DNA of 64,000 nucleotides from Clostridia bacterium (GCA_017452525.1 JAFTMG010000005.1:49987-113986); one strand, 5' to 3'. Positions 1 through 10,071 are shown, numbered from the stretch's first letter. Notes: a model not told the origin generated them from the letters alone. A program made the numbers and translations.

Positions 1-2
1 TT

Positions 3-509
3 TCCGTGCTGGATATGAGCGAGGAGGAAGCGGCAGAGTTTGCGCAGGCGATCATGGATGCCAAAAGAAAGATCCACCTGTGTCCCGTCTGTCAGAATCT
101 GACCGACCGCGAGCTTTGCCACGTATGTGAGGATCCGCAAAGAGACCGTGGGGTGATCTGTGTGGTGGAGGATGCCAAGGCAGTACTTTCGATGGAAAAG
201 GTGCGCGAATATCGCGGAGTTTACCACGTGCTGCACGGCGTTATCTCTCCCGTGAACGGCATCACACCCGATCAGATCCGACTGAAGGAGCTGCTTGCCC
301 GCATGGAGGATGAGGAGGTCCGTGAGGTGATCGTGGCAACCAATCCCACCGTGGAGGGTGAGGCCACCGCAATGTATATTTCGCGCTTGCTGAAGCCGTT
401 TGGCGTTAAGGTGACACGCTTGGCTTACGGTATTCCCGTGGGCGGCGATCTGGAGTACGCCGATGAGGTCACACTGTACCGCGCCCTTGAGGGTCGAAGA
501 GACGTATAA
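3..509 (+). CDS. recR: Recombination protein RecR, 5' end outside window
   Basis: RecR works with RecO and RecF to load RecA at single-stranded gaps. The visible part carries the four-cysteine zinc motif (CPVC, then CHVC eight residues later), followed by a Toprim domain ([15 protein letters not shown]) and the conserved C-terminal GVISPVNGI segment. The family is about 200 residues long and only about 168 are present, so the N-terminal helix-hairpin-helix region lies upstream of base 1. The frame is open to the window edge; the GTG at position 6 is an internal valine, not a start. In Firmicutes this gene normally follows dnaX and a YbaB-type protein, which would be just upstream. It ends at a bidirectional terminator. 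Confidence 0.95.
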   Translation, partial: SVLDMSEEEAAEFAQAIMDAKRKIHLCPVCQNLTDRELCHVCEDPQRDRGVICVVEDAKAVLSMEKVREYRGVYHVLHGVISPVNGITPDQIRLKELLARMEDEEVREVIVATNPTVEGEATAMYISRLLKPFGVKVTRLAYGIPVGGDLEYADEVTLYRALEGRRDV

Positions 510-510
510 G

Positions 511-548
511 AAAAAGGACTTATTCCGCATGGGGATAAGTCCTTTTTA
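511..548. terminator. Bidirectional intrinsic terminator after recR
   Basis: A perfect inverted repeat with arms AAAAAGGACTTAT and ATAAGTCCTTTTT separates the convergent recR and kinase genes. It gives a T-tract on either strand. Confidence 0.85.
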
Positions 549-554
549 TGTATG

Positions 555-1085
555 TCAGTCCTTGATTTGAGACAGTATGGCACGAAGAAGCGTGTCTGTA
601 TCGGCAGTAGCGTCAAGCCGGAACACGGGGCAGGATAGGGTGGCGAGCCACTGCTCGAGGCGGTCAGGGGACCTCTCCGCGATAAACGTCAGAAAGTCCC
701 GCTCCCGGTCGTAAAGATCTCCTCCGGGGCGCACGCGCTCTCCGAATTTTGCCCGGGAGCGTGCCTCCACGCGCTCCAGACGGACCGTGCGCGGTGCGTG
801 AAGATAGATCACGAGGTCATATTGGACGTCGGGACGGGTGCGCATATGCCCGCTGACCGCGGAGTAGACAAAACGGCGGTGCTTTGCCATATCCGCGACC
901 GTCGTCTCCTCTGCCTCCGCTTGGGGGCGTGGAGAGGCGTAATTTTCGGTGCCGTCGGGAAAGAAGTAATCCTCAGCGTCCAGATGCGCGCAGTCAAGAG
1001 CACTTGCCAATACCTTGCCCAGCGTTGTTTTTCCACAGCCGTTCAGACCGCAAATGCAGATGCCGAGAGGCTTTAGCGTTGCCAT
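555..1085 (-). CDS. P-loop kinase of the adenylate/nucleoside kinase fold
   Basis: A 176-residue protein with an N-terminal Walker A motif, GLNGCGKTT (residues about 13-21), a short DAEDYFFPDG segment where nucleoside and shikimate kinases bind substrate, a central Asp-containing strand (YDLVIYLHAP), and an arginine-rich lid region (RLERVEARSRAKFGERV). The fold is that of small ATP-dependent kinases. The substrate cannot be read from sequence. It is the last gene of the leftward addB-addA group, starting 30 bases after the addA stop, with a GGAAGGAG ribosome site before its ATG. Its product could act on a nucleoside or small metabolite, and a role with AddAB is only suggested by position. Confidence 0.75.
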   Translation of the reverse strand: MATLKPLGICICGLNGCGKTTLGKVLASALDCAHLDAEDYFFPDGTENYASPRPQAEAEETTVADMAKHRRFVYSAVSGHMRTRPDVQYDLVIYLHAPRTVRLERVEARSRAKFGERVRPGGDLYDRERDFLTFIAERSPDRLEQWLATLSCPVFRLDATADTDTLLRAILSQIKD

Positions 1086-1115
1086 AGCGTTTCTCCTTCC
1101 TGTTTGATGTGACGT

Positions 1116-4100
1116 TCAGATCTCCATACGTACCGTATCACCGAGAGGCAGAGAGTAGATCACGACCTCGTCCGGCGTACGTCCGCAAAGCTGTCTGAGT
1201 GCCTTGGCGTAATAGGTCAGCTGACGGGCATGGCGACGTGTCAGCTTCTCTGCGGCAAGGCGCGGATCACGAAGCTCTTCCACCGTCAGTGCATCGGTCT
1301 TGTAGTCGCAAAGGATCAGCTTGCCGTCCTCCGTTTCGAAAAACAGGTCGATCACGCCCTGTACCAGCAGCCACTCACCCGATAGCTCCTTGGCAAGCTC
1401 AGAATGCTCGGTGAAATCGGAGGCGGGGAGGAGCAGCTGGAATCGTTGCTCGCGCCAGACGCGCCGCGCCCCCGAGAGTCGGTGGAAAAAGTTGCTCCGG
1501 AAAAAGCGGCTCAGCTGCTCCGTGCGGATCTGCTCTGCGATGTGGGGCGGGAGAAATTTCTTTTCCGTTAAACGCGCGGCTTCGGCGGCAACGCCATGCT
1601 TGGCGGCGTGCTCCATATCGCAGAATTGCAGAAACAGATGCGTCGCAGTGCCGCGCTCGGCGGCGGAAACGGTTTTCTGCGCGTCGGGCTGACAGAAGGC
1701 AGGCGTGCGGGAAAGCCATTTATCGACCATAGAGCCGATGTGATCGTCGGGCAGCGCGCCTCCCGCAATGCGAAGGCGAAGTGCCGTGTCCTCCTCGGCA
1801 AAGCGCAGGTCTTCCTCCTCCATGCTGATGCGCTCGTCCAATACACCGGGGTGCAGATCGGAGATCGAGATCTTGGAGGGCAACACGGTGAGATGCTCGT
1901 AAGGGTAGCGGAATCGGAAGCGCCCGTCCCAAAAAGAAACGCGATCACTGTCGGCGGCGGTGCCCATATCCGCACTTTCCGTGTCTGCGGGGAGCGAATC
2001 GTCGCAGACGGGGTGGGCGCATCGCGCCAAATAGTCGTCCAACATAGAGGGTGTCAGAATGTGCAGGTCACAGCAGGAGTCTCCTCTGCCGTCATCGAGC
2101 GCGGTGAGGATCCAATCCATATAGGAGCGGCAGTCCATCAGCGCGGTGCGCAGCCCCTCTTTCCGTTGCGCGCGCCAATGGGCGTTGTCCAGCAGGGTCT
2201 CCCGGTAGGAGCGACTGTTTGCCGTGACGTAAAGCCGTTCGCGGGCGCGGGTCAGGGCAACGTAGAGCAGGCGAAGCTCCTCCTCGCGCAACTGATCCGC
2301 CTTATAGGCGATCAAGGCTTGGCGCATGGGAGTGTTGAGACGGGCAAAGCCGCTTTCGTCGGGAAGTCGGAGTGCCAGACCCATGCGGCGGTCAAGCAAA
2401 AGGGAAGGCTTGCTGTCCTTGTCGCTGAAGGCGGAAAGCGTGTTGCTGATGAAGCAGACGGGAAATTCCAGACCCTTGGACTTGTGAATGGTCATGATCG
2501 ATACCGCATCGGGGGCGGCACTGCCGCCGAATTCGATCTTGGTGCCTTCCTCAATGATGCCGTTGATATAGGAAATAAACTGATAGAGTCCCTTGAAGGA
2601 GCCGGATTCAAAGCGGCGGGCGTACTCGTAAAAGCGCATCAGATTGGTCCGCCCGTTCTGCGATGCGGCGCGGTCGCCCGATCCGACGTAAGCGAGGATA
2701 CAGGTCTCACGGTAGAGACGGCGCAGAAGTCGGTCCACGGGCATTGCCCTTGCGGCATCCCGATAGCCGTCCAGAAGGCGGAGAAAGCTTTGACAGCGAA
2801 GAACGAGCGGATCCTCCTCCGTCTGCTCGCTCATGGCACGGAGCGCGTCGATCAGAGGACAGTCTGCCGTCAGCTTGCGGATCCTGATCAAATCGTCCAT
2901 GGTAAAGCCGAAGAGGGGGGAACGGAGCGTTCCTGCCAGCGGAATGTCGCGCGTGGGATTGTCGATGGTGTTCAGAAGGCAGAGCAGGAGAAGCACCTCG
3001 GGGTTTTCAAAAAAGTCCTTCTGCTCTGCGGTGGCGGTGGCGATTCCTGCCGCCTGCAGTGCGTCGGCAATGTCCTGATGGCAGGTAGCGGTCCGTGTCA
3101 GGATCGCGATGTCGCTCGGACGGATGGGGGTACCGTCCGCCTTGGACCCATTCTTCAGCAGGTGGCAGATCTCCCCCACGATCAGACGGATCTCCGGCTT
3201 GGTTTCGTTGCCCTCCTCCTGTTCCGCAGTGTCGGGAGCGGGAGCCTTTTTTTCTTCGCGGTCGGGTACGGTGATCATGACCTGCACCTTGGAGGGAAGT
3301 TGCTCCTCGGGGCATTTTTTGGAGAAGATCAGATCATCCTGCGAGACATATCCGATGCTCTCGCCGCAGGCGGAGAAGAGATAGGAGCAAACGGTGTTGG
3401 TGAAATCAATCACGTGCTTGTCGCATCGGAAATTTTCGGACATGAAAATGGACTCGGAGAGCTGAGCGGGATCGTCGGTGGAATCCACGCCGTATGCAGG
3501 ATAAGCTTTGCGGTAATCGGCAAAGATGGAGGGCTCGGCACCGCGGAAACCGTAAATACTCTGCTTGATGTCTCCGACCATATAGCGATTGTTTGGCTTG
3601 GCAATGGCGCGGAAAATGGCATCCTGCACGGCGTTGACGTCCTGATATTCATCAATATAGATGGTGTCGAAACGGTCAGCGATCTCGCGGGCGACCTCGG
3701 TGGGGGAGCCGTCCTGCGGGTTGACCAGCAGGCGATAGCTCAGTCGCGTGATGTCGCCGAAATCGCACACGGCGCGGGAGAGCTTTTCCTGTGTCAGCCT
3801 GCCGTCGTAGTCGCTCAGAAATTCGTAAAGCTCATAGCAGACCTTTGCCGTGGCGCGGAAGAGCGCGGGGAGCTTTTCCTGAGAGAGACGCACCTGCGGT
3901 GCCACCTTTTCTCTCAGCTCGGCAACCGCCTGCTTGCGCAGCTCGCACGCCCGAATGGAATCCTCTGTCTTTTTGGCGGCGGAGAGAGCGGGGAGACGGA
4001 TCGGCTGATAGGCAGCGATCTCCCGTCGGATCGCCTCGTAGTCATCCGCCGCCAAGGCATCCCGCAGGCTGTGGCAGACCGAGAGGTCGTGGGAGAAGGG

Positions 4101-4853
4101 CCTGCCGTAGCTTTTTTCCACAACGCCACCGTCGCGGATCAGATCGTTTGCCTCCTCCATTATGGCGCACAGACTGTTCAGCCGATCGCTCAGCTGTGCT
4201 TTGAGGATCCCTCCAAACTGTGTTTGGAAAAAGGGAAGATCTGCCTCCCGCTCGTATTGCTCGGCGCACCGCAGGAAATAATTCATCCCATCGGGAAAGG
4301 CGGAGACCTTGATATAGAGCTCGGTCAGGATCGATGCCAGCTCGGCATCGTTGCGCATGCCGGTGAAATGCTCTGCCAGCGCGGCGAAGCCGCCGTCGGT
4401 TTTATTGTCGTAGTATTCCTCGATCAGATCATCCATCAGCGCACGTCTCATGACCGCCAGCTCCGCTTCGTCCGCCAAACGGAAATCGGGGGGAAGGGAG
4501 AGGCTTTGGAAATGCTCTCGCACGAGGGAGAGGCAGAAGGAGTCGATGGTGCAGATCGCCGCCGAGCCGATGGAGATCAATTGCTTAGTCAGATGCTTGT
4601 TGGTGGGCTGCTCCGCCAGTGCGGAGGAGAGCGCGGCAGTGATTCTGGTTTTCAGTTCGCCTGCCGCCGCGCGGGTGAAGGTCACGACCAGCAGGCGAGA
4701 GATGTCGGCAGGATCTTTTTCCGCTGTCAGCGAGCGGATGATGCGAGCGGTCAACGTGGCAGTTTTACCCGACCCAGCCGCGGCGGAAACCAGCAGATTG
4801 CGTCCCTGCGTTTCCATGGCGTGTAATTGCGCCTTTGTCCAATTGGTAGCCAT
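1116..4853 (-). CDS. addA: ATP-dependent helicase/nuclease subunit A (AddA)
   Basis: AddA is the UvrD-like 3'-5' helicase and nuclease subunit of AddAB, the Firmicute counterpart of RecBCD that resects double-strand breaks up to Chi. The 1245-residue product has Walker A SAAAGSGKT (K30), the Walker B DEYQD, motif V (TIHKSKGLEFP), motif VI (YVALTRARERLYV), and a C-terminal RecB-type nuclease with the CDYKTD signature. I take the start as the ATG at 4853 (MATNWTKAQ), which has AGGAAA upstream and lies 33 bases past the addB stop. A longer open frame would overlap addB and has no ribosome site. The length is normal for the family. Confidence 0.96.
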   Translation of the reverse strand: MATNWTKAQLHAMETQGRNLLVSAAAGSGKTATLTARIIRSLTAEKDPADISRLLVVTFTRAAAGELKTRITAALSSALAEQPTNKHLTKQLISIGSAAICTIDSFCLSLVREHFQSLSLPPDFRLADEAELAVMRRALMDDLIEEYYDNKTDGGFAALAEHFTGMRNDAELASILTELYIKVSAFPDGMNYFLRCAEQYEREADLPFFQTQFGGILKAQLSDRLNSLCAIMEEANDLIRDGGVVEKSYGRPFSHDLSVCHSLRDALAADDYEAIRREIAAYQPIRLPALSAAKKTEDSIRACELRKQAVAELREKVAPQVRLSQEKLPALFRATAKVCYELYEFLSDYDGRLTQEKLSRAVCDFGDITRLSYRLLVNPQDGSPTEVAREIADRFDTIYIDEYQDVNAVQDAIFRAIAKPNNRYMVGDIKQSIYGFRGAEPSIFADYRKAYPAYGVDSTDDPAQLSESIFMSENFRCDKHVIDFTNTVCSYLFSACGESIGYVSQDDLIFSKKCPEEQLPSKVQVMITVPDREEKKAPAPDTAEQEEGNETKPEIRLIVGEICHLLKNGSKADGTPIRPSDIAILTRTATCHQDIADALQAAGIATATAEQKDFFENPEVLLLLCLLNTIDNPTRDIPLAGTLRSPLFGFTMDDLIRIRKLTADCPLIDALRAMSEQTEEDPLVLRCQSFLRLLDGYRDAARAMPVDRLLRRLYRETCILAYVGSGDRAASQNGRTNLMRFYEYARRFESGSFKGLYQFISYINGIIEEGTKIEFGGSAAPDAVSIMTIHKSKGLEFPVCFISNTLSAFSDKDSKPSLLLDRRMGLALRLPDESGFARLNTPMRQALIAYKADQLREEELRLLYVALTRARERLYVTANSRSYRETLLDNAHWRAQRKEGLRTALMDCRSYMDWILTALDDGRGDSCCDLHILTPSMLDDYLARCAHPVCDDSLPADTESADMGTAADSDRVSFWDGRFRFRYPYEHLTVLPSKISISDLHPGVLDERISMEEEDLRFAEEDTALRLRIAGGALPDDHIGSMVDKWLSRTPAFCQPDAQKTVSAAERGTATHLFLQFCDMEHAAKHGVAAEAARLTEKKFLPPHIAEQIRTEQLSRFFRSNFFHRLSGARRVWREQRFQLLLPASDFTEHSELAKELSGEWLLVQGVIDLFFETEDGKLILCDYKTDALTVEELRDPRLAAEKLTRRHARQLTYYAKALRQLCGRTPDEVVIYSLPLGDTVRMEI

Positions 4854-4885
4854 TGTATCTGTTTCCTTTCTCGTGATCGGGGCGG

Positions 4886-7800
4886 TTAAAATTTCTTTTG
4901 GGCGGAGGCGCTGCGGCAGATGGCACGCATGGCACAATAGGCGCAGGCATTGGTGGATTTATCCACCAGCGGCTTGGCATGCGCGTTGCCGCTCTTCATG
5001 GAGGTGGCAATGGCACGTACCGTCTCCTCCAGCTCCAGCCCAAGCGTGCGGAACCCCTCGCTGTCCAGCAGGTGCTTGCCCGACAGCACCGTGTCGCCAG
5101 TGGCTTTGTCGGTTGTCCGCTTGACCTCGCCGATAAATTCGGGATCCAGCTGATCGTGGAAGGCGTGCAGGATGTCGGGGTCATTGAGCAGGGGACCGCT
5201 GCGGGTCAGCTTTTTTTCGGCAAGCGTCAGTATTTCCTCCCGTGAAAGATCCTCGTCGATCTCGAACGGCGGCACGTTGGCGGTGAGATAAATGGCACCG
5301 GCGGGAAGCAGTCTGCCGCCTTCGCCCAGCTTCAGTTGCTCTTGAAAGGTCTTCGGGCTGTTTTTCAGCAGTGTAAACAGGTAAATAATCAACTGCATGT
5401 TGAGTCCGCGGCGCACGTCCTCCAGCGAGAATTCCTTTTTGCCTGTCTTGTAGTCCACGATACGAAGGTAAACGTCGCCGTCCTTGACAAAGGCGTCCAC
5501 ACGGTCCACGATGCCGTGCATCGAGACGGTCTCGCCGTCGTCCAGACGGATCTCCAGGGGTGTGGGCAGGGAGGTCCCCAGGTTTTTGTGATTGATGTTC
5601 AATTCAAAAAAGGTGGGGGTAAAGTGACTGTGGCGGAATTCTTCTCTGAGATTGTCGATCAGAAGGAGTGTCAGACGACGCAGGCGGACAAGCAGATGTC
5701 GGGTGCGATTGGAGGGAGCTTGTCCCTCGGGCGTATTGTTTTTCAGATATTCCTGCAGGATATGGTCCACCATCAGCTCACATTCCCCGTCCGTCATGGC
5801 GTCTGCAAAGGCGGGACCGTTTTGGATGCCGCGGTCGGCAATGCGACGGAAGAAGGTCTCCATGACGGTATGCACCAGCGAGCCGATGTCGCTCGTGCGG
5901 ATGCGCGCCGTCTGCTCTTCTCTCAAATTCAGAACGTAGGTGCAGTAATAGCCGAAATGGCAGAGAACGTATTTTTCAATACGGGACTGAGACATGGAAA
6001 GTCTGGGTGGGAACAGGGTACGGGAGAGCGCGGGAGAGACGGTGCAATCGGCGTCGGATACCGGAATGTGCAGCGTTTCCAGCCGTGCGGCAAATTCGGG
6101 CTCTTTCCGAAGCGCCTCGCACAGACTGTTCTTCAGCGCCGCATCGCGAATGTCGGGGAGCGCCTCCAGTGCCGTCTCTCTCTTCCAGATGCGGTCCTCG
6201 GCGGGAAGGGCGCCGTAGATCTCCTGCGTAAGGTAAGGGAAGAGCTTGGCGGTGCGGAGATAGGGGAGAGAGGGGAGTCGGCTCTTTCCGTCGCAGTCGT
6301 TGTCGGAGGTGATCAGGATCAGCTCGCGGGATGGCGCTGTGATGGCGCGATATACGAAATAAAGCTCGTCCGAGGCGCGCATGTCGCTGTTGGAGGCGAG
6401 GGTGATGCCGATCTGCTCCAGCGTTTTTTTGTCGGTATCGGTGAAGATGCCGTCATCCTGGACCGCTTTGGGGAAGATACCCTCGGCAAGTCCCAACAGT
6501 ATGGCGCAGGCGGGCTCCTCCGTGCGTAGCATGGAGGCAGAGCCGATCAGCACCTGATCGACCGTGTCGGGAATGGATGACAGCTGTGTGCGGTCAAACA
6601 TCAGCTTGAGTGCGGTTGCAAATTCTTCCACCGTCAGCTCACTATCCGAAAGGGCAACGGAGAGCTGATCCAGTACGTCCAACACGGTGCCGTAAAGGCG
6701 GAGCGTTTCCTCCGCGCGTCCCTTACCGCTGTCTCCGCGGGCAAGATCCCGCATGGCGCTCTCCTTCAGCTGCGATCGGACGTCGATGGTTTCCAGATAT
6801 CGGTAGAGCGCGCGGCACATATCGGGAACCGTCTCCGCACCTTCCATATCCTCCTGCAGCTGAAGCAGAGGGGGGATCAGAAGCCCGCGTACCCGATTGG
6901 CGGCGGCAAGCGTGCGCTCCGCGCGGGGTGAGAGGGTGTTGCCCGCCGCGTAGCCGTCGGGGTTCATGTTCCAGGCGTCGCGTAAAAAGTCTTTTCCGCG
7001 CAACCGCCACGTGGTCACATAACCTTCAAAGGCGTCGATATCCTCGGTGGGATAGGGGCACAGGCCCGTTTTCAAATGGGTCAGTACGTCGCTTTGCCGA
7101 AAATGGTGGGTGATCATGTTCAGTGCAGTCAGGATCAGCTTGATGAGCGGGAGAGTGGAAAGATCGGTCTTTTCTGAGAAAAAGACGGGGATCCTATGCT
7201 TTTCCATGGCGGCATCCAAGATGCCTTCATACTGTGCGGCATCGCGGCAGATGACAACAAAGTCGCGGAAGCGCGCGCCGCTCTGTACCGCCTTGGAAAT
7301 GATCGCCGCCGCCGCGTCTGCCTCCTCGTAGGGGTCGGCGCAATGAAGGAGACGGAGATGTCCGCGTTCCTCGGAAGGGATATCCGTATGGGGCGCTTCG
7401 CGCTCCAGATGCCAGAGATCCGCCTCCAATAGAGAAAGCTCTCGGTATTCCGTGCGTTTGTTTCCTTCAAGGTAGACCTCTTCGATCTCGCAACCGCATT
7501 CCTCCGCGAGACGGTGAAGCCTTGATGCCGTGTCCGCTATGGTGGCGAGGTGCAGGGAGGTGTCGTGCGGACCGTCGCAGCAGAGGGCGACCGTCACCTC
7601 GGATGCCTGACAGAAGAGATGGCGAATCACGTCAAGCTCCTGCGCGGTAAAGCTGGTAAAGTAATCTATGTAGACGTGGCTTCCCTTAAAAAAGCGATGC
7701 TCGCGCAATACCTCACTCAGGCGCGAAAGATCATCGGAGGTGTCATCGTATTTTGCAGAAAGCTCATTCTGGTAGGCGGCATAGATCAACGAGATATCCC

Positions 7801-8266
7801 GCAAACGGTGATAGAGGGAGCTGTCCTTCGGGAGCTTTTCGGCGGCATGCTCCAGCTTGGCGGGGGAGATGCTGCAGCCTTTCAGCTCACCCACCGTCTG
7901 CAACATCAGCTCGGTCAGAGAAGGGGCGCTTTTCGCCTGCTCGCCGTATTCCTCCAGAAGCGGAGCCAGCTCGCAGAGCCTGCGCCACATCAACAGCGCG
8001 CGGACACCTGCCGTGGCATAATGATAGGAGAGACCGCCGTATTGACGGAAAACGCGGTTGGCAAGTCGGGTGAAGCTGAGTGCTTCATTGGTCAGCTGTG
8101 CCGAGGGAGGAAGCAGTGTGAGCATACGGCGTTCCACCGTGTGCGACTGTTGCTCGGGTACGATCAGAAAGGAGCGGATATTCCGTTCAGCCGATCGGCG
8201 CAGCTTCTGCGCGATGGTGTAGGTCTTGCCGCATCCGCTGCGACCGTACAAAAACGTAACTTTCAT
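4886..8266 (-). CDS. addB: ATP-dependent helicase/deoxyribonuclease subunit B (AddB)
   Basis: Partner of AddA: an inactive-helicase-like subunit that recognises Chi and supplies the second nuclease. The 1126-residue protein begins MKVTFLYGRSGCGKT with a Walker A at residues 8-15, has a RecB-type nuclease motif near the C-terminus (IVDYKTGKKEF), and keeps the four cysteines of the AddB iron-sulfur cluster: one in YVLCHFGYY before the nuclease and three in CAYCAMRAIC at the extreme C-terminus. The start at 8266 is set by AAGGAGTG eight bases upstream; the extra 15 codons of the open frame lack a site. It comes directly before addA, the usual addB-addA order. Confidence 0.96.
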   Translation of the reverse strand: MKVTFLYGRSGCGKTYTIAQKLRRSAERNIRSFLIVPEQQSHTVERRMLTLLPPSAQLTNEALSFTRLANRVFRQYGGLSYHYATAGVRALLMWRRLCELAPLLEEYGEQAKSAPSLTELMLQTVGELKGCSISPAKLEHAAEKLPKDSSLYHRLRDISLIYAAYQNELSAKYDDTSDDLSRLSEVLREHRFFKGSHVYIDYFTSFTAQELDVIRHLFCQASEVTVALCCDGPHDTSLHLATIADTASRLHRLAEECGCEIEEVYLEGNKRTEYRELSLLEADLWHLEREAPHTDIPSEERGHLRLLHCADPYEEADAAAAIISKAVQSGARFRDFVVICRDAAQYEGILDAAMEKHRIPVFFSEKTDLSTLPLIKLILTALNMITHHFRQSDVLTHLKTGLCPYPTEDIDAFEGYVTTWRLRGKDFLRDAWNMNPDGYAAGNTLSPRAERTLAAANRVRGLLIPPLLQLQEDMEGAETVPDMCRALYRYLETIDVRSQLKESAMRDLARGDSGKGRAEETLRLYGTVLDVLDQLSVALSDSELTVEEFATALKLMFDRTQLSSIPDTVDQVLIGSASMLRTEEPACAILLGLAEGIFPKAVQDDGIFTDTDKKTLEQIGITLASNSDMRASDELYFVYRAITAPSRELILITSDNDCDGKSRLPSLPYLRTAKLFPYLTQEIYGALPAEDRIWKRETALEALPDIRDAALKNSLCEALRKEPEFAARLETLHIPVSDADCTVSPALSRTLFPPRLSMSQSRIEKYVLCHFGYYCTYVLNLREEQTARIRTSDIGSLVHTVMETFFRRIADRGIQNGPAFADAMTDGECELMVDHILQEYLKNNTPEGQAPSNRTRHLLVRLRRLTLLLIDNLREEFRHSHFTPTFFELNINHKNLGTSLPTPLEIRLDDGETVSMHGIVDRVDAFVKDGDVYLRIVDYKTGKKEFSLEDVRRGLNMQLIIYLFTLLKNSPKTFQEQLKLGEGGRLLPAGAIYLTANVPPFEIDEDLSREEILTLAEKKLTRSGPLLNDPDILHAFHDQLDPEFIGEVKRTTDKATGDTVLSGKHLLDSEGFRTLGLELEETVRAIATSMKSGNAHAKPLVDKSTNACAYCAMRAICRSASAQKKF

Positions 8267-8297
8267 GTGCTTCACTCCTTGTTCTTTGTCGGATATA

Positions 8298-8918
8298 TCA
8301 TAAAATAACAACGGTCCGTTTTGTTTCTCTTTGCGTCAGCAAACGACGGAAAAAGAAAAAGTAATGTCTTCGCAGAAGAAACAAATGGTGGCTCTCCTGC
8401 CTCGCGTTCAGATAAAAGCCCTTACCGCCCACGCCTTTGGCGGACCACGCGTAAGGGGAGATGATGAACACCGCGCTGTTGGGGCGTTCGGAAAGCTCCC
8501 GACAAAGGGCGGCGGTGAAGGTCCCATTCTCCAAATGTGAGGGAAAGAGCAAATAGACGGTTTTTCCCTCCGTCTCTCGCATGAAAAAGCGGTTTTGCCC
8601 GGCACGGAAAAAGAGACCGAGCAGCATGGTGCCGCCGAATCCAAGCAGGAGAATAGGGACGAGTAGCAGACAGATCACGGCAAATAGGACCGCCACCGCG
8701 CCGGTGCTCATGAAGGTCAGCAAGGTGGCGAGGACAGTGATCACGCGCGAGATGAGGCGGTATCTTCTGAAATTGACCCAAAACGAGCGGGCGCGTTGAT
8801 ATACCGCGCTTTCCCGCAAGCTATACCACAGATATTTGGGAAAGCTTTTGGCTCCGAATAAACGGCTGTGCTGCTCCGCCTGTGCCAATTGGCGGTCAAC
8901 GTGTTCCGATTGTTTCAA
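8298..8918 (-). CDS. Unknown two-helix membrane protein between queG and addB
   Basis: I do not recognise this 206-residue protein. An N-terminal charged region (residues 1-55, with a Gln/His-rich stretch) is followed by two closely spaced hydrophobic segments (about 57-80 and 80-104). A C-terminal cytoplasmic or external region of about 100 residues is basic and aromatic, ending with RRHYFFFFRRLL and TKRTVVIL. The start is a TTG at 8918, chosen because GGAGGGG lies six bases upstream; a longer in-frame ATG overlaps queG. It ends 31 bases before the addB start, so it probably shares the addBA transcript. No catalytic motif is evident. Confidence 0.7.
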   Translation of the reverse strand: MKQSEHVDRQLAQAEQHSRLFGAKSFPKYLWYSLRESAVYQRARSFWVNFRRYRLISRVITVLATLLTFMSTGAVAVLFAVICLLLVPILLLGFGGTMLLGLFFRAGQNRFFMRETEGKTVYLLFPSHLENGTFTAALCRELSERPNSAVFIISPYAWSAKGVGGKGFYLNARQESHHLFLLRRHYFFFFRRLLTQRETKRTVVIL

Positions 8919-8965
8919 ATGTGACCCCTCCGAATACAGAATATGTATTCCAGCGGTGAGGAAGG

Positions 8966-9784
8966 TCACCTGCCGTCTTTTTTGGTATGTAGCGTCAGAT
9001 TGCGGCGAATGACGGCGCGACCGCGCCAGGAGTAGGCTCTTTCGCGGAAAGACGCCTCGTCCATGCCGTCCAGTGTATCCTCGGTCAGCACGGGCATCCA
9101 TTGCTCACGGAAGAAGGCGGGCGTGTCATACAGGGTTCCGTGTCGTTGCGCCGCCGCGGTGAAGGGGCACGCTTGCTGACATATGTCGCATCCCCAGACG
9201 GTGTTATGTTGTGAGAGGATCTTCGTCTCTTCCTCGGTCAGCTCTCCTTTTTTCTGGGTCAGTGCTGAGATGCATCGGGATTTGTCCAATGAGACGGGGC
9301 AGGCACGCCGACAGGCTCCGCAATGATGACATTTCCGCGGCTCCACCGTGGCGGCGGGCAGGTCGGCGTCTGTGATCAGCTCGCCGAGAAACACGTAGGA
9401 GGAATAAGGCTCGGTCAACAAAAGCCCGTTGTCGCCCATCACGCCGAGCCCCGCTATGCAGGCGGCGTGAACCTCGTCCATGGGAGAGTGATCCGAGAAG
9501 GCGGCAAAACGGTGTTGCGGAAAGCGCTCCCGAAGCAGGGGCAAAAGCCTTCCGAACAGGAGTTGAAAATACAGATGATAATCCCGCGCCACCGCATAGG
9601 AGGATACGTTTTGGGCGGGAGAGGGGGGCGAAGCGTAGGGAACGGCGAGGATCACGGCGCTTCCGTCTGCAATGCCGGTCCGCTCCAGAAGATAGGGGCG
9701 AAGGATGCGGCATGCGGACAGAGGAACGGGTGCAAAAAGAGAGATCCCCTCGCGGGTGAGAATTTCCGATATATATTTCAGCAA
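8966..9784 (-). CDS. queG: Epoxyqueuosine reductase-like iron-sulfur protein (QueG)
   Basis: QueG reduces epoxyqueuosine to queuosine in the tRNA wobble position using cobalamin and two 4Fe-4S clusters. The 272-residue product has an N-terminal DUF1730-type domain, the conserved GVMGDNGLLLTEPYSSYVFLGEL segment in part (GDNGLLL), and two cluster motifs, CHHCGACRRACP and CDICQQACP, with the intervening Cys in KSRCISAL. It is shorter than many QueG proteins because the C-terminal HEAT-like repeats are absent. Both in-frame candidates are TTG codons; I use 9784 since AAAGGAGG sits upstream, but 9814 would add ten residues. First gene of the leftward group. Other queuosine genes are not in the window. 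Confidence 0.85.
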   Translation of the reverse strand: MLKYISEILTREGISLFAPVPLSACRILRPYLLERTGIADGSAVILAVPYASPPSPAQNVSSYAVARDYHLYFQLLFGRLLPLLRERFPQHRFAAFSDHSPMDEVHAACIAGLGVMGDNGLLLTEPYSSYVFLGELITDADLPAATVEPRKCHHCGACRRACPVSLDKSRCISALTQKKGELTEEETKILSQHNTVWGCDICQQACPFTAAAQRHGTLYDTPAFFREQWMPVLTEDTLDGMDEASFRERAYSWRGRAVIRRNLTLHTKKDGR

Positions 9785-9829
9785 CGCGCTCTCCTCCTTT
9801 CTGCGGCTTTGCAAATATCATTCCATTAT

Positions 9830-9857
9830 ATTATACCAAAAATGCGCCAAAATACAA
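9830..9857 (-). promoter_or_regulatory. Promoter for the queG-addBA group
   Basis: On the minus strand, TTGTAT (9852-9857), a 16-base spacer, and TATAAT (9830-9835) preceded by TGG. It lies 45 bases upstream of the queG start. Confidence 0.6.
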
Positions 9858-10071
9858 GGTGTCTTCGCGGAAAAGAGAAAAAAGGGGATAAAAAAGAACG
9901 TTCACCTGTTTTTTTGAAAAGATGCGGCACAAATTCAACGCTTTTTGCCTCAAACATCATAAAACCGTCACAAAAGAATTTTATAATGGTATCATAAAAG
10001 ATGCCTGCGGAAGCTCAACCGCGACGAACCGCTGTCCGAAAGAACAGCATGAGAACCAGGAGGTATTTTAC

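Noticed and set aside
1596..4826. Long plus-strand open frame opposite addA (1076 codons)
   Set aside because: It is the antisense shadow of addA in GC-rich codons; no ribosome site, no recognisable domain, low-complexity product.
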